Below are positions 25,176 through 34,335 of a stretch of DNA of 64,000 bases, one piece after another. The position numbers and the translations under genes are program-made. Numbering within the stretch: position 1 is the stretch's first letter; each line of letters starts with the position of its first letter. The stretch is taken from NCBI RefSeq assembly GCF_001428025.1, contig NZ_LMSC01000006.1, positions 201,943 to 265,942 of the forward strand, given 5' to 3'. Below the pieces are notes generated by a model. The model did no database searches, was not told the origin of the DNA, and saw only the letters and a program-made list of their open reading frames with translations. Source of the DNA: Phycicoccus sp. Soil748 (GTDB taxonomy: Bacteria > Actinomycetota > Actinomycetes > Actinomycetales > Dermatophilaceae).

Positions 25176-27521
25176 TCAGGCGACGGGAGCGGGCTCCGGC
25201 TCGGGATCGGGCGTCGGCTCCGCGGCCGGGGCGTCGGCCGGCTGGCCACCGTCCCCACGCTTCACGGCAGCGAGGAGCATCTGCGCGACGTCGACGACCT
25301 CGACCTCCTCGCCCCTCCCCTCGGACTGCGCGGCGGTGAGGCCGTCGGACATCATCACGCGGCAGAACGGGCAGCCGATGGCGATCCGCTCGGCGCCGGT
25401 GGCGATGGCCTCCTCGGTACGGTTGGTGTTGATCCGCGTCCCGAGCTTCTCCTCCATCCACATGCGGGCACCACCGGCGCCGCAGCAGAACGACTTCTCC
25501 TTGGTGCGCTCCATCTCCTTGAGCTCGACGCCGGGCAGGGCGCCGATCAGCTCGCGCGGCGGGGCGTAGACGCCGTTGTGCCGGCCGAGGTAGCAGGGGT
25601 CGTGGTAGGTCACGGTCTCCGCGGTGGAGGCGACGTCCTTGTTCGTCGACTTGGGCGAGGCGCCGGGTGCCCCGGCCGGACGGGCGACGGGGACGAGCTT
25701 CTTCTCGCGGACGAGGCGGTTGAGCAGCTGGGTGTGGTGGACGACCTCGTACTTGCCGCCGAGCTGCGGGTACTCGTTCTTGATGGTGTTGAAGCAGTGG
25801 GCGCAGGTGACGACGATCTTGGTGGCGCCGACCTCGTTGAGCGTCTCGACGTTCTGCTGGGCCAGCATCTGGAAGAGGAACTCGTTGCCGGCGCGGCGGG
25901 CGGAGTCACCGGTGCAGGACTCGCCGTCGCCGAGGATCGCGAACGACACCCCGGCCTGGTCGAGCAGCTCGGCGACCGCACGGGTCGTCTTCTTGGCACG
26001 GTCCTCGTAGGCACCGGCGCAGCCCACCCAGAACAGGTAGTCCACGTCGTCGGCGGAGTCGACGTCCTGGCCGAGGATCTTGACCTCGAACGGCAGGTCC
26101 TTGGCCCAGTCGAGGCGGGCGCGAGCCGCCATGCCCCACGGGTTGCCCTTGTTCTCGAGGTTCTTGAACAGGCCACCGAGCTCGTTGGGGAACGCCGACT
26201 CGATGAGGTTCTGGTAGCGCCGCATGTCGACGATCGCGTCGACGTGCTCGATGTCGACCGGGCACTGCTCGACGCAGGCGCCGCAGGTGGTGCAGGACCA
26301 CAGCACGTCCTGGTCGATGACCGCGTCGGGGCCGTGCGGGTTGTAGGCGCCGAGCGGGTTGGTGATGTCGTACCCGGTGTCGCCGATGAGGGGGACCTCG
26401 GCCAGCGCGGCGGCGGACTCGCCCAGCGCCTCGCGGTCACCCTCGGCTGCGAGCAGCCACGGCGCCTTGGCGTGCGCGTGGTCGCGCAGCGTCATCACGA
26501 GCATCTTCGGCGACAGGGGCTTGTCGGTGTTCCACGCCGGGCACTGGGACTGGCAACGGCCGCACTCGGTGCAGGTCGTGAAGTCGAGCAGGCCCTTCCA
26601 GGTGAAGTCCTCGACCTTGCCGACCCCGAGCGCCGCGTCCTCGTCGAGCTCCTCGATGTTCTCGAAGTCGACCGGGGCCCCGCCCACCATCAGGGGCTGG
26701 AGCTCACCGAGGGAGGTGCGGCCGTCGGCGTGCCGCTTGAGGAAGATGTTGAAGAACGCGAGGAACCGGTGCCAGGCGACGCCCATGGTCGGCTGCAGCG
26801 AGATGGTGATCATCCACGCAAAGGAGATGAGGATCTTGATCGCGGCGATGACGACGATGAGGTTCTTCACCGTGTCGGTGGACAGGCCGGTGAAGGCGTT
26901 GCCGATCCAGCCGGTGAGCGGGAAGTGCAGCGCGGTGTCCTGGCCGGTGCCGAGCTGCCGGGCCAGGGTCCACTCCAGCGCGCGGAGCAGGCCGATGCAG
27001 ATCGTGACGCCGAGGATGGTGAGCTCGACGTAGTAGGCCTGCCAGAACGTCGACCCGTAGAAGCGGCTGCGGCGCCCGCCCTCGCCGGCGGCGCTGCGCG
27101 GGTGGTTCTTCTGGCGGATCGCCATGAGCAGGACGATGCCGATGAACCCACCGAACGCGAAGACGTCGGTGACCCACTCGTAGAGGAAGAAGTGCCCGAT
27201 CAGGGGGAGGGCGAACTCCGGGTCGGCCAGCTGGCCGAACGCGTTGACCAGGGTGAAGAACAGGACCCCGAAGCTGATCATCGTGAACCAGTGCGCCACC
27301 GCCACGACCGGCAGCCGCGACATCCGCGTGTGCCCGAGGAACTCGCGCAGCAGCGTGACCGTGCGTGCCCCCTTGTCATCGGTGCGCCCGGGTGCGGGCT
27401 GGCCGAGTCGGAACACGCTGAGGAAGTGACGGACCACGCGGGCGAACAGGGCGATGGCCACGAGAGTGACCACGCCGCAGACCACGAGCGCGACGACCTG
27501 GAGGGCAGACATGGCGGTCAT
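25176..27521 (-). CDS. etfD: EtfD-type membrane Fe-S oxidoreductase
   Basis: 781 aa. ATG 27521 is used here; ATG 27512 is equally possible. The N-terminal ~245 residues hold about six transmembrane helices like a nitrate-reductase gamma subunit. Two [4Fe-4S] motifs follow, CTECGRCQSQCP (317-328) and CTTCGACVEQCP (410-421). The C-terminal half has two CCG domains (VTCAHCFNTI, CCGAGGARMW) as in heterodisulfide reductase. The same layout is seen in mycobacterial EtfD (Rv0338c), which passes electrons from ETF to menaquinone during beta-oxidation. This fits the FadE5-type and other acyl-CoA dehydrogenases in the window. Confidence 0.88.
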   Translation of the reverse strand: MTAMSALQVVALVVCGVVTLVAIALFARVVRHFLSVFRLGQPAPGRTDDKGARTVTLLREFLGHTRMSRLPVVAVAHWFTMISFGVLFFTLVNAFGQLADPEFALPLIGHFFLYEWVTDVFAFGGFIGIVLLMAIRQKNHPRSAAGEGGRRSRFYGSTFWQAYYVELTILGVTICIGLLRALEWTLARQLGTGQDTALHFPLTGWIGNAFTGLSTDTVKNLIVVIAAIKILISFAWMITISLQPTMGVAWHRFLAFFNIFLKRHADGRTSLGELQPLMVGGAPVDFENIEELDEDAALGVGKVEDFTWKGLLDFTTCTECGRCQSQCPAWNTDKPLSPKMLVMTLRDHAHAKAPWLLAAEGDREALGESAAALAEVPLIGDTGYDITNPLGAYNPHGPDAVIDQDVLWSCTTCGACVEQCPVDIEHVDAIVDMRRYQNLIESAFPNELGGLFKNLENKGNPWGMAARARLDWAKDLPFEVKILGQDVDSADDVDYLFWVGCAGAYEDRAKKTTRAVAELLDQAGVSFAILGDGESCTGDSARRAGNEFLFQMLAQQNVETLNEVGATKIVVTCAHCFNTIKNEYPQLGGKYEVVHHTQLLNRLVREKKLVPVARPAGAPGASPKSTNKDVASTAETVTYHDPCYLGRHNGVYAPPRELIGALPGVELKEMERTKEKSFCCGAGGARMWMEEKLGTRINTNRTEEAIATGAERIAIGCPFCRVMMSDGLTAAQSEGRGEEVEVVDVAQMLLAAVKRGDGGQPADAPAAEPTPDPEPEPAPVA

Positions 27522-27531
27522 GCTACCCGTG

Positions 27532-27549
27532 GGTAAGCGTCCGCTTACC
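27532..27549. promoter_or_regulatory. Perfect palindromic operator upstream of etfD
   Basis: GGTAAGCGTCCGCTTACC is a perfect inverted repeat of two 8-bp arms around TC, starting 11 bases before ATG 27521. The size and placement suit a TetR-family repressor dimer. No such regulator is encoded in the window. Confidence 0.65.
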
Positions 27550-27564
27550 TCGATGTGACCCGGC

Positions 27565-28116
27565 TCAACCGCGTGGCGCGGCTGACGACCTCCCGGCAGC
27601 CGCGAGCGGTACGGCGTCGTGCCCCCGGAGCGCCCCCGCGAGGCGCTCGCGGGCCCGCTGGATCCGCTTGCGGGTCGCGGCCGCGCCGGCCCCCACCACC
27701 GCAGCCACCTGCTCGCTGGTCAGGCCCTCCCAGTAGGTGAGGAGCAGGACCTCGCGGTCGTCCTCGCCGAGGTCGGCCAGCGCGGACCGGACCTCGTCCA
27801 CGCGGTCGTCCCCGCCCGCCCCCTCCGAGGGCAGGGACGCCGCGAGCTCGTGGCGCAGCCGGTCCGTGGCTGCGAGCCGCCGCCCGGTCGAGCGCCGGTG
27901 GTTGGCCAGGGTGCGCCGCGCGATGGCGAGCATCCACGCCAACGCCTCGCCCTGCACCTCGGGGGCGTGGTGGACCTTGCGCCAGGTCGTGGTGAGGACC
28001 TCCTGGTAGACGTCGGCGGCGTCCTCGCGAGGTGTCGTCCGACGGGCGAGGTAGGCGAGGACGCGCGGACCGCAGGTGGTCGCCAGCTCCTCGAACCGCC
28101 GCTCGGCCGGCGTCAT
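27565..28116 (-). CDS. RNA polymerase sigma factor, sigma-70/ECF family
   Basis: 183 aa from ATG 28116, overlapping the upstream gene's stop as ATGA. Region 2 (YLARRTTPREDAADVYQEVLTTTWRKV) and region 4 (LGEDDREVLLLTYWEGLTSEQVAAVVGAGAAATRKRIQRAR) are clear. Its translation is tied to the membrane protein upstream, which could act as its anti-sigma or sensor. The Ala/Gly-rich C-terminal tail is probably disordered. Confidence 0.9.
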   Translation of the reverse strand: MTPAERRFEELATTCGPRVLAYLARRTTPREDAADVYQEVLTTTWRKVHHAPEVQGEALAWMLAIARRTLANHRRSTGRRLAATDRLRHELAASLPSEGAGGDDRVDEVRSALADLGEDDREVLLLTYWEGLTSEQVAAVVGAGAAATRKRIQRARERLAGALRGHDAVPLAAAGRSSAAPRG

Positions 28117-28808
28117 CGCTCGCACCCCACGAACTTGGGGTCCTTGCTGATGCGCAGGAAACCGTCCGGGTCCCAGGTCCCGACGGTGCCCTCCTGGGGG
28201 CTGAGCCGTCGAGCCTCCGAGTCGAGGCCGACCATCGCCGCACGTGCCGTCGACGCCGCCGACCGGTCGTGGTCCTCGCCGGCCCACACCAGCGAGCAGC
28301 CCCAGTCGCCGCTGGCCATCGTGAGCAGCTGCGTTCGCAGCATCGTCTCCTGCACCAGGCCCTGGTTGGTGCCGGTGCAGCCGCCCTCCTGGGCGTAGCT
28401 GCGGGCGGTGACCTCGGCGTACTCCTGCCACGAGTGCCCGGGTGCCGCCTGGATCGTGGAAGGTGCCAGCGTCGCGACGTAGTCGGCAAAGTCCTTGGCG
28501 CAGATGTTGATCCGCTCCGAGCCGTCCTCGAACTCCCCGTTGAGGGCGGGGTTGCCGTAGGTCCCGGTCTGGGCGAGGAAGTGCTGGGCGGCGAAGGCGC
28601 CGGTCGGCACGAGGACGATCGCCGCCGCGGTGAACGCCGTGGCGACCTTGTGGCGGCGTCGGAGCCCGCGGACCCGGCCCTGCAGCCCACGGTCGGCGGC
28701 CACGACCTCGCGGGCGACCGTCAGGGACAGCGAGGCAGCCGGTGCGTGGTCGGGTGCCGGTGGTGCGCTCGCCGTGAGCAGCGCGCCCAGCTCGTCGTGG
28801 TCGTTCAT
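28113..28808 (-). CDS. Single-pass membrane protein cotranscribed with sigma factor
   Basis: 231 aa from ATG 28808, with GAGGGGGA upstream. Residues 1-50 are cytoplasmic, residues ~53-75 (KVATAFTAAAIVLVPTGAFAA) form one membrane helix, and the outer ~155 residues contain four Cys, including Cys-Thr in EGGCTGTNQG and the final VGCER. There is no recognised zinc anti-sigma motif. Unusually the partner is encoded before, not after, the sigma gene. An anti-sigma role is inferred from coupling and topology only. Confidence 0.65.
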   Translation of the reverse strand: MNDHDELGALLTASAPPAPDHAPAASLSLTVAREVVAADRGLQGRVRGLRRRHKVATAFTAAAIVLVPTGAFAAQHFLAQTGTYGNPALNGEFEDGSERINICAKDFADYVATLAPSTIQAAPGHSWQEYAEVTARSYAQEGGCTGTNQGLVQETMLRTQLLTMASGDWGCSLVWAGEDHDRSAASTARAAMVGLDSEARRLSPQEGTVGTWDPDGFLRISKDPKFVGCER

Positions 28809-28906
28809 CGGTCCGTCCCCCTCGTCCTCGACACCCCGGTGGTGCCCTCGTGCCTTCACAGGGGGAGATGTCCGCGCACCGCAGGAGTGTGACACCCGGA
28901 CGCCCG

Positions 28907-28950
28907 TTGCACCCGACATAACGATCTGTTGGAATATCCATAACGGGTTC
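28907..28950 (+). promoter_or_regulatory. AT-rich promoter region of cysK-cysE
   Basis: This is a locally AT-rich stretch with TTGCAC at 28907, CATAACG twice (28917 and 28939) and an imperfect dyad TGGAATATCCA (28930-28940). It lies about 90 bases before cysK. The dyad may bind a sulfur-response regulator. I cannot fix the exact -10 box. Confidence 0.4.
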
Positions 28951-29033
28951 TTCGCTGACACGGAGGACTGGCACCACACACTGCCCACGACCGCGCTCGA
29001 GGTGAGCCCGCGGCATACCGAAAGTAGAGGCGC

Positions 29034-29960
29034 ATGCCGATCCACGACGACGTGACCCAGCTCATCGGCAACACCCCGCTGGTGCGCATCAACCGCATCA
29101 TCACCAGCGACGCGACGGTGGCTGCCAAGCTCGAGTTCTACAACCCGGCGTCCTCGGTGAAGGACCGCATCGGCGTCGCCATCGTCGACGCCGCGGAGGC
29201 GAGCGGTGAGCTCACGCCCGGCGGCACGATCGTCGAGGCCACCTCGGGCAACACCGGTATCGCGCTCGCGATGGTCGGTGCCGCGCGCGGCTACAAGGTC
29301 GTGCTCACCATGCCCGAGACCATGTCGAAGGAGCGCCGCGCGCTGCTGCGCGCCTACGGCGCCGAGCTCGTCCTCACCGAGGGAGCCCTCGGCATGAAGG
29401 GCGCGGTCGCGAAGTCCGAGGAGATCGCCGCCGAGCGGGGCGGCATCCTCGCCCGCCAGTTCGCCAACGAGGCCAACCCCGAGATCCACCGCAAGACCAC
29501 GGCGGAGGAGATCTGGAAGGACACCGACGGCGAGGTCGACATCGTCGTCGCCGGCATCGGCACGGGCGGCACCATCACCGGCGTCGGCCAGGTGCTCAAG
29601 TCGCGCAAGCCCGGGGTGAAGATGATCGCCGTCGAGCCCGAGGAGTCCCCGATCCTCAACGGCGGCCAGCCCGGACCCCACAAGATCCAGGGCCTCGGCG
29701 CCAACTTCGTGCCCGAGATCCTCGACCGCGACATCTACGACGAGGTCATCGACATCAACGCCGAGACCTCGGTGGAGTGGGCGCGCCGTGCAGCCAAGGA
29801 GGAGGGCCTGCTCGTCGGCATCTCCTCCGGCGCAGCGCTTGCCGCCGCAGACCAGGTCGCCCGCCGCCCCGAGAACGCCGGCAAGACGATCGTCGTGATC
29901 ATCCCGTCGTTCGGTGAGCGCTACCTGTCCACCATCCTGTTCTCCGACCTCCTCGACTGA
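29034..29960 (+). CDS. cysK: Cysteine synthase (O-acetylserine sulfhydrylase)
   Basis: 308 aa, ATG 29034 with GTAGAGG upstream. It has the PLP Lys43 in [11 protein letters not shown], the substrate loop [13 protein letters not shown], the phosphate-binding [12 protein letters not shown] and the C-terminal [11 protein letters not shown]. It condenses O-acetylserine with sulfide to make cysteine. cysE follows after 17 bases, making a standard two-gene cysteine operon in which the products also form the cysteine synthase complex. Confidence 0.97.
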   Translation: MPIHDDVTQLIGNTPLVRINRIITSDATVAAKLEFYNPASSVKDRIGVAIVDAAEASGELTPGGTIVEATSGNTGIALAMVGAARGYKVVLTMPETMSKERRALLRAYGAELVLTEGALGMKGAVAKSEEIAAERGGILARQFANEANPEIHRKTTAEEIWKDTDGEVDIVVAGIGTGGTITGVGQVLKSRKPGVKMIAVEPEESPILNGGQPGPHKIQGLGANFVPEILDRDIYDEVIDINAETSVEWARRAAKEEGLLVGISSGAALAAADQVARRPENAGKTIVVIIPSFGERYLSTILFSDLLD

Positions 29961-29977
29961 CTGGCGGCGCTGTACCC

Positions 29978-30577
29978 GTGACCTTGGCCCTGTATGCGCG
30001 TCGCGCGCGAAGCCGTGTCGTCGACGACCTCGACGCGGCCATCGCGCGCGACCCCGCGGCTGCCTCGCGCCTCGACCTCGCGCTCAACTCGCCGGGGCTG
30101 CACGCCATCTGGGTGTACCGGCTGGCGCACCGCCTCTGGCTGCGCGGTGGCGCGGCGAAGCTGGTGGCGCGGGTGCTGATGACGGCGGCCCGGTCGCTCA
30201 CGGGCGTGGAGATCCACCCCGGCGCCACCATCGGCCGGCGCTTCTTCATCGACCACGGCATGGGTGTGGTCATCGGCGAGACGGCCGAGGTGGGCGACGA
30301 CGTGATGCTCTACCACGGGGTCACCCTGGGCGGTCGTTCGCTGGCGAAGGTCAAGCGACACCCCACCCTGGGCAACCGGGTGACCGTCGGAGCCGGGGCC
30401 CGCATCCTCGGGGCGGTGCACATCGGCGACGACGTGCAGGTGGGCGCCAACTCGGTGGTCGTCAAGGACGTGCCCGCCGGTGCCGTGGCGACGGGGATCC
30501 CCGCGGCGATCCGGTTCCCGGAGGGTCGCGAGGACCCCTACGAGGCGATGTTCAAGGACCCCGCCCTCTGGATCTGA
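29978..30577 (+). CDS. cysE: Serine O-acetyltransferase
   Basis: 199 aa, GTG 29978. It is a hexapeptide-repeat left-handed helix enzyme: [57 protein letters not shown] and [14 protein letters not shown], with the catalytic His in DHG. It is short at the N-terminus like the EpsC-type enzymes. The C-terminal Ile (DPALWI) is what inserts into the CysK active site to form the complex. It makes O-acetylserine from serine and acetyl-CoA. Confidence 0.96.
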   Translation: MTLALYARRARSRVVDDLDAAIARDPAAASRLDLALNSPGLHAIWVYRLAHRLWLRGGAAKLVARVLMTAARSLTGVEIHPGATIGRRFFIDHGMGVVIGETAEVGDDVMLYHGVTLGGRSLAKVKRHPTLGNRVTVGAGARILGAVHIGDDVQVGANSVVVKDVPAGAVATGIPAAIRFPEGREDPYEAMFKDPALWI

Positions 30578-30638
30578 GCCTCACCCACGGCGCGCGCCCG
30601 GTCAGCGTGACGCGGCTCCCTGCGGTGCCGAGTGCAGG

Positions 30639-33230
30639 TCAGGAGGGTGCTGCGGTACGGGGTGCGGCCCAGTCGGCGCCGTAGAGGTTGAAGGCGCGCG
30701 CGCCCGGGTGGGCGGCCACCGTCGCAGCCAGGGCCTCGGCCGAGCCGTGGCCGGTCGCGAGCAGCCGGTGGTAGTCGACCATGGCAGCCGCAGCCACTTC
30801 GTCGGGCACCGGGGCGACGGCGGCGACCACGCTGCGTACGCCCAGGGCGAGCAGGGCCGACGTGAGCCCCAGCGGCTCGTCGCCCGGCCGCAGGTCTGCC
30901 TGGCCGACGTCGCACGCCGACAGCACCACGTGGCTCGACGTGACCGGCCGCGGGAGCTCGTGGGCGAAGAGCGGGCCGTCGGCGAGGAGCAACGAGGAGA
31001 AGTAGGGGTTCTGCCGTTCGTGGGTGCCGTGGGCCGCGACGTGCACCACGGTGTCCCGGCGCAGCGCCCGCCGCAGGGCCGGACCGTCGGCGGTGCCCGA
31101 GGCGCTCACGGACGCGCCCCACACCGATGCGACGGAGTCCGCCTCCAGGCGGGCTCGCCGCAGGTCGGGGCCGGCGAGGGCCGACACCGACAGTGGCGTG
31201 TGGGCCGGCGTCCCGGGCACGGACGTGGGAGCCGCCCAGCGCGTCATCGACGTGGCGACGGTGACCGGGCGCCCGGCCAGGGTGGGCAGGGCAGCCCAGG
31301 GCACGCTCGCGAGCGACCGGCTCGGGCACACCACGATGCCCCCCGGCTCGTCGCCGAGTTCGGTGGCGCCTAGGAGCACCCGGTCGAGCTGGGCCAGGGA
31401 GCTGTCGACGGCACGGCCCACGGCGCGGGCCATGACCGGGTCGGCCGCGGCGTAGGCCCCGGCCCGGAGGTCGCGCGTGAGGCGCTCGGCCAGCGCCTCG
31501 ACCTCGGCGAGGCCGTCCAGGCGCTGCACCGTCGTCCCGGACGGACCGGTGTGCAGCAGGTACTGGTCGTGTCCGTGGTCGAAGAGCACCAGGGCCTGCT
31601 CCTGCCGGCGCTCGAGCGCTGCCCGGGCCCCGGTCAGCGTGGTCGCGCCGTCCACGCCCGACCCGTCGCCGTGCTCGGCGGTGGACCAGTCCTGCTGGGA
31701 CACCTGCCACTCCAGGCGGGCCACCCGTGCCTGCAGCCGGTCGAGCTCGCCGGACCTGCCGCCGTCGTGGTCCGTGACGTCGGCGCCACCGCCGCCGCGC
31801 TCGGCAGCATCGGCCAGCTGGCGCCTGGCCAGGCGCAGCTCGGCCACCAGCTCGGCGCCGGCCGGGTCGTCGGTGCCGGCCAGCGGTGGCAGCCGGTGCG
31901 AGACCGCCCGCCACCGCTCCACGCTGTCGAACACCCGCCTGGCCGAACCGCTGCGCAGGGCGTCGTCGAGGTCCCACTCGGCGAGGCGCCGACCGTGGAC
32001 AGCCAGCGCCGACCGCACCTCGAGGCTCTGGCTCGGTGCCTGACGCTGCGTGAGCCGCCGCAGGGCCGTGTGCACCTCGCGGCGGGCGCGTCGTGAGTCG
32101 CCCTGTGCCGCAGCGACCTTGGCCAGCAGGAGGCGGTCGTGCATGTCACCCGCGAGCCCTTGGCGCGCACGTCCACCGAGGCGTTGTGCAGCCCGGCCCG
32201 CAGCCTCGACGTCGCCGGAGAGGAGCAGCGACTCGACGCGCAGCCGCGCAGCCAGCCGCTCGTCCGGGGTCACGGGCGAGGGACCGGTGCCCGACGGCAG
32301 GTACGGGGCGAGGACCTCGTCGAGGTCGCGGGGTACGCGCCCCTCGGCGACGTCGACCGAGGCGCGCAGCAGGGCCGTGCTCTGCTGGCGGCCGACGGCC
32401 CCCCGCGACCGGAACACCCGGATGGCCGCCCCCAGCTCGCGCCGGGCGCGGGCGGTGTCGCGGTCGAGCACCGCGACAGCGGCGAGGTCGAGCCTGATGT
32501 CGGCCTGCTCCAGCCGCAGTCCCTCGGCCCGCGCCCGGCCCAGGGCGTCGACGAGGGTGTCACGGGCCTGGTCGAGGAGGCCTGCCTCCAGCAGCACGGC
32601 CGCGAGGTCCTGCTTGGCCCGCGCCCGCGCCACGGGCGCGTCGACCTCGTCGGCGGCGCGCATGAGGGCGATGGCCTGCGGCAGGTGGCCGGCGTAGAAC
32701 TCCAGGCAGCCCAGGTTGTGCCGTGCCTTGAACTCCTGCTCGGGCAGGTCGTGCTCGAGGCTGAGGGCCAGGGCGCGCTCGAGCTCGGTCCGGGCCGGCC
32801 CGAGCTGGAGCAGCGACAGGTGCGAGAGGCCGCCGTTGAGCAGGGCGGCCACCTGCTCGCGCTCGGTGAGCAGGTCGAAGGCGGGTCCGACCCGGTCGAG
32901 TGCCGCCACGGCTTCACGCCACTCCGCGCAGTACACGTGGAGCATGGCCTGCTGCACGTGGGTGAGCGCGACGAGCCGCGGCGCGTCGGTCAGGCTGCGG
33001 GCCTCGTCGAGCAACGCGAGGGCCCTGCCCCGGTCCCGCAGGGCCAAGGTGGTCCATGCGAGGGTGATGAGCACGCGTGCCCTGGCCACCGACTGCTCCT
33101 CGTCCGGGAGCCGGGTACTGCGCCTGAGCGCCTGCCGCAGCGCGCGCTCGGCATCGCGGAACCGCCCGATGGAGTTGAGGTGGCGGGCCCGCGAGAGCAG
33201 CTCCCCGACCTGTGGGTCCGCGACCTCGAT
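30639..33230 (-). CDS. TPR-CHAT domain protease
   Basis: About 863 aa. The first ~520 residues are TPR-like helical repeats (ARHLNSIGRFRDAERALRQAL; ARHNLGCLEFYAGHLPQAI), with a coiled-coil-rich stretch around 470-560. The C-terminal ~280 residues are a CHAT domain of the caspase clan with the dyad His in VVHVAAHGTHE (about 734) and Cys in VVLSACDVGQ (about 773). The start is unusual. No ATG, GTG or TTG fits after the upstream stop; an ATC at 33230 has AGGGGA at the right distance and is used here. It is the last gene of the subtilase-sigma operon, probably a protease gated by a signal on its TPR part. Confidence 0.85.
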   Translation of the reverse strand: MEVADPQVGELLSRARHLNSIGRFRDAERALRQALRRSTRLPDEEQSVARARVLITLAWTTLALRDRGRALALLDEARSLTDAPRLVALTHVQQAMLHVYCAEWREAVAALDRVGPAFDLLTEREQVAALLNGGLSHLSLLQLGPARTELERALALSLEHDLPEQEFKARHNLGCLEFYAGHLPQAIALMRAADEVDAPVARARAKQDLAAVLLEAGLLDQARDTLVDALGRARAEGLRLEQADIRLDLAAVAVLDRDTARARRELGAAIRVFRSRGAVGRQQSTALLRASVDVAEGRVPRDLDEVLAPYLPSGTGPSPVTPDERLAARLRVESLLLSGDVEAAGRAAQRLGGRARQGLAGDMHDRLLLAKVAAAQGDSRRARREVHTALRRLTQRQAPSQSLEVRSALAVHGRRLAEWDLDDALRSGSARRVFDSVERWRAVSHRLPPLAGTDDPAGAELVAELRLARRQLADAAERGGGGADVTDHDGGRSGELDRLQARVARLEWQVSQQDWSTAEHGDGSGVDGATTLTGARAALERRQEQALVLFDHGHDQYLLHTGPSGTTVQRLDGLAEVEALAERLTRDLRAGAYAAADPVMARAVGRAVDSSLAQLDRVLLGATELGDEPGGIVVCPSRSLASVPWAALPTLAGRPVTVATSMTRWAAPTSVPGTPAHTPLSVSALAGPDLRRARLEADSVASVWGASVSASGTADGPALRRALRRDTVVHVAAHGTHERQNPYFSSLLLADGPLFAHELPRPVTSSHVVLSACDVGQADLRPGDEPLGLTSALLALGVRSVVAAVAPVPDEVAAAAMVDYHRLLATGHGSAEALAATVAAHPGARAFNLYGADWAAPRTAAPS

Positions 33231-33238
33231 GGCGTCCC

Positions 33239-33742
33239 CTAGATCTCGATGGCCGGGGTGATGACCGGGCGGCTGTCCGGCAGGTCGAGCCGGCGCAGCA
33301 CCAGGTGCACGAGCCCACGTTCGACCGTCGTGAACCTGAACCTGCCGTCGGCGTCGGTCTCGGTGGTCTGCGTGCGGGAGCGCTCGCGCAGCTCCACCGC
33401 GGTGGGGCCGTCGGCGCTGACCCACCCGCTGATGCGGGCCCGGCCACCGTCGACCGGCTCGATGGTGATCATCGCGCTGAGGTGGGCGCTGGAGAACGTG
33501 ATGGTCTGCGCGCGGTCGTAGGTCGTCGTCCGTACCCCGGCCGTCTCGGCGCCGGCCCGGGTGATCTGGGCGACCTCGGCCTCCAGGGCGGCCACCGTCA
33601 TGGCGAACTTCGAGCGCTCCGCCAGTCCCGACGGCACGGGGTCGCTGGCCGCGACGATCGACCGCAGGGTGGCCAGGGCGCGCGCGTCCTCAGCGTCCAG
33701 GGGCTCCTCGGCCAGGCGGTCGAGGTCGAGGTCCTCGTTCAC
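33239..33742 (-). CDS. Carboxypeptidase-regulatory-like domain protein
   Basis: 167 aa from GTG 33742, overlapping the sigma gene's stop as GTGA. Residues 1-65 are acidic and helical (NEDLDLDRLAEEPLDAEDARALATL), possibly a docking segment. Residues ~85-165 form a beta-sandwich resembling carboxypeptidase-regulatory-like domains (ISGWVSADGPTAVELRE, TDADGRFRFTTV, LVHLVLRR). There is no signal peptide or membrane segment. It sits between the sigma factor and the CHAT protease. That position suggests an adaptor or protease substrate holding the sigma factor, but this is inference. Confidence 0.7.
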   Translation of the reverse strand: MNEDLDLDRLAEEPLDAEDARALATLRSIVAASDPVPSGLAERSKFAMTVAALEAEVAQITRAGAETAGVRTTTYDRAQTITFSSAHLSAMITIEPVDGGRARISGWVSADGPTAVELRERSRTQTTETDADGRFRFTTVERGLVHLVLRRLDLPDSRPVITPAIEI

Positions 33743-34335
33743 GACGCCACGTCCCATCCGGGATCGGCCTTGAGCGCCACGCGGAGCTTGGCCAGGCACC
33801 GGCCACGGGTGGGGCCGATGCTGCCGACCGGCATGCCCAGTGCCTCCGCCACGTGCGCGTAGTCCGGCCGCTCGGCGAGGGCCACGACGCGCAGCAGCTG
33901 CTGGCACCGGGTCGACAGCGTGGCGAAGTGCCTCCACAGCACCACCTGCTCCTGGCCCCGGACGAGCACCTGCTCGGGCTCGCCGGCCACGTCCTGCGTG
34001 GTGTCGAGGTCCTCGCCGAGCTCCTCGCGGACGTCCTCGCGCCGGGACTTCCTGGCCGTGGCCCACGCCTCGCGCCGGGTGGTGGTGATGAGCCACTTGA
34101 GCACGGCCTGGGGGTCGTGGATGGACGGCGCGTGCTGGACCAGCAGCAGCCAGGTCGTCTGGACGACGTCCTCCGCCTGAGCGGGGTCGAGGCCCTGGCT
34201 CCGGGCGGTGTGCCAGAGGAGGGTCGTGGTGGTGTCGACCAGGTCCGACATGGCCTGGGCGTCACCCTCGCGGTAGGCGGAGAACGCGCGTGCCGCGCGT
34301 TCGGCCAGGCTCCCGGTGGTGCCGTCGGTGTGCAT
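33739..34335 (-). CDS. Sigma-70 family RNA polymerase sigma factor
   Basis: 198 aa from ATG 34335, with GAAGGGGG upstream; its start overlaps the subtilase stop as TGATG. Region 2 includes LLWHTARSQGLDPAQAEDVVQTTW and region 4 includes LSTRCQQLLRVVALAERPDYAHVAEALGMPVGSIGPTRGRCLAKLR. It should direct polymerase to a special promoter set when freed or made. Lying between two proteases in one operon, it is the likely output of the system. Confidence 0.88.
   Translation of the reverse strand: MHTDGTTGSLAERAARAFSAYREGDAQAMSDLVDTTTTLLWHTARSQGLDPAQAEDVVQTTWLLLVQHAPSIHDPQAVLKWLITTTRREAWATARKSRREDVREELGEDLDTTQDVAGEPEQVLVRGQEQVVLWRHFATLSTRCQQLLRVVALAERPDYAHVAEALGMPVGSIGPTRGRCLAKLRVALKADPGWDVAS

Noticed and set aside
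25065-27536. An 823-codon open frame antisense to etfD
   Set aside because: Valine/glycine/leucine-rich shadow of the Fe-S protein gene; no motif, and the minus-strand frame has complete Fe-S motifs.
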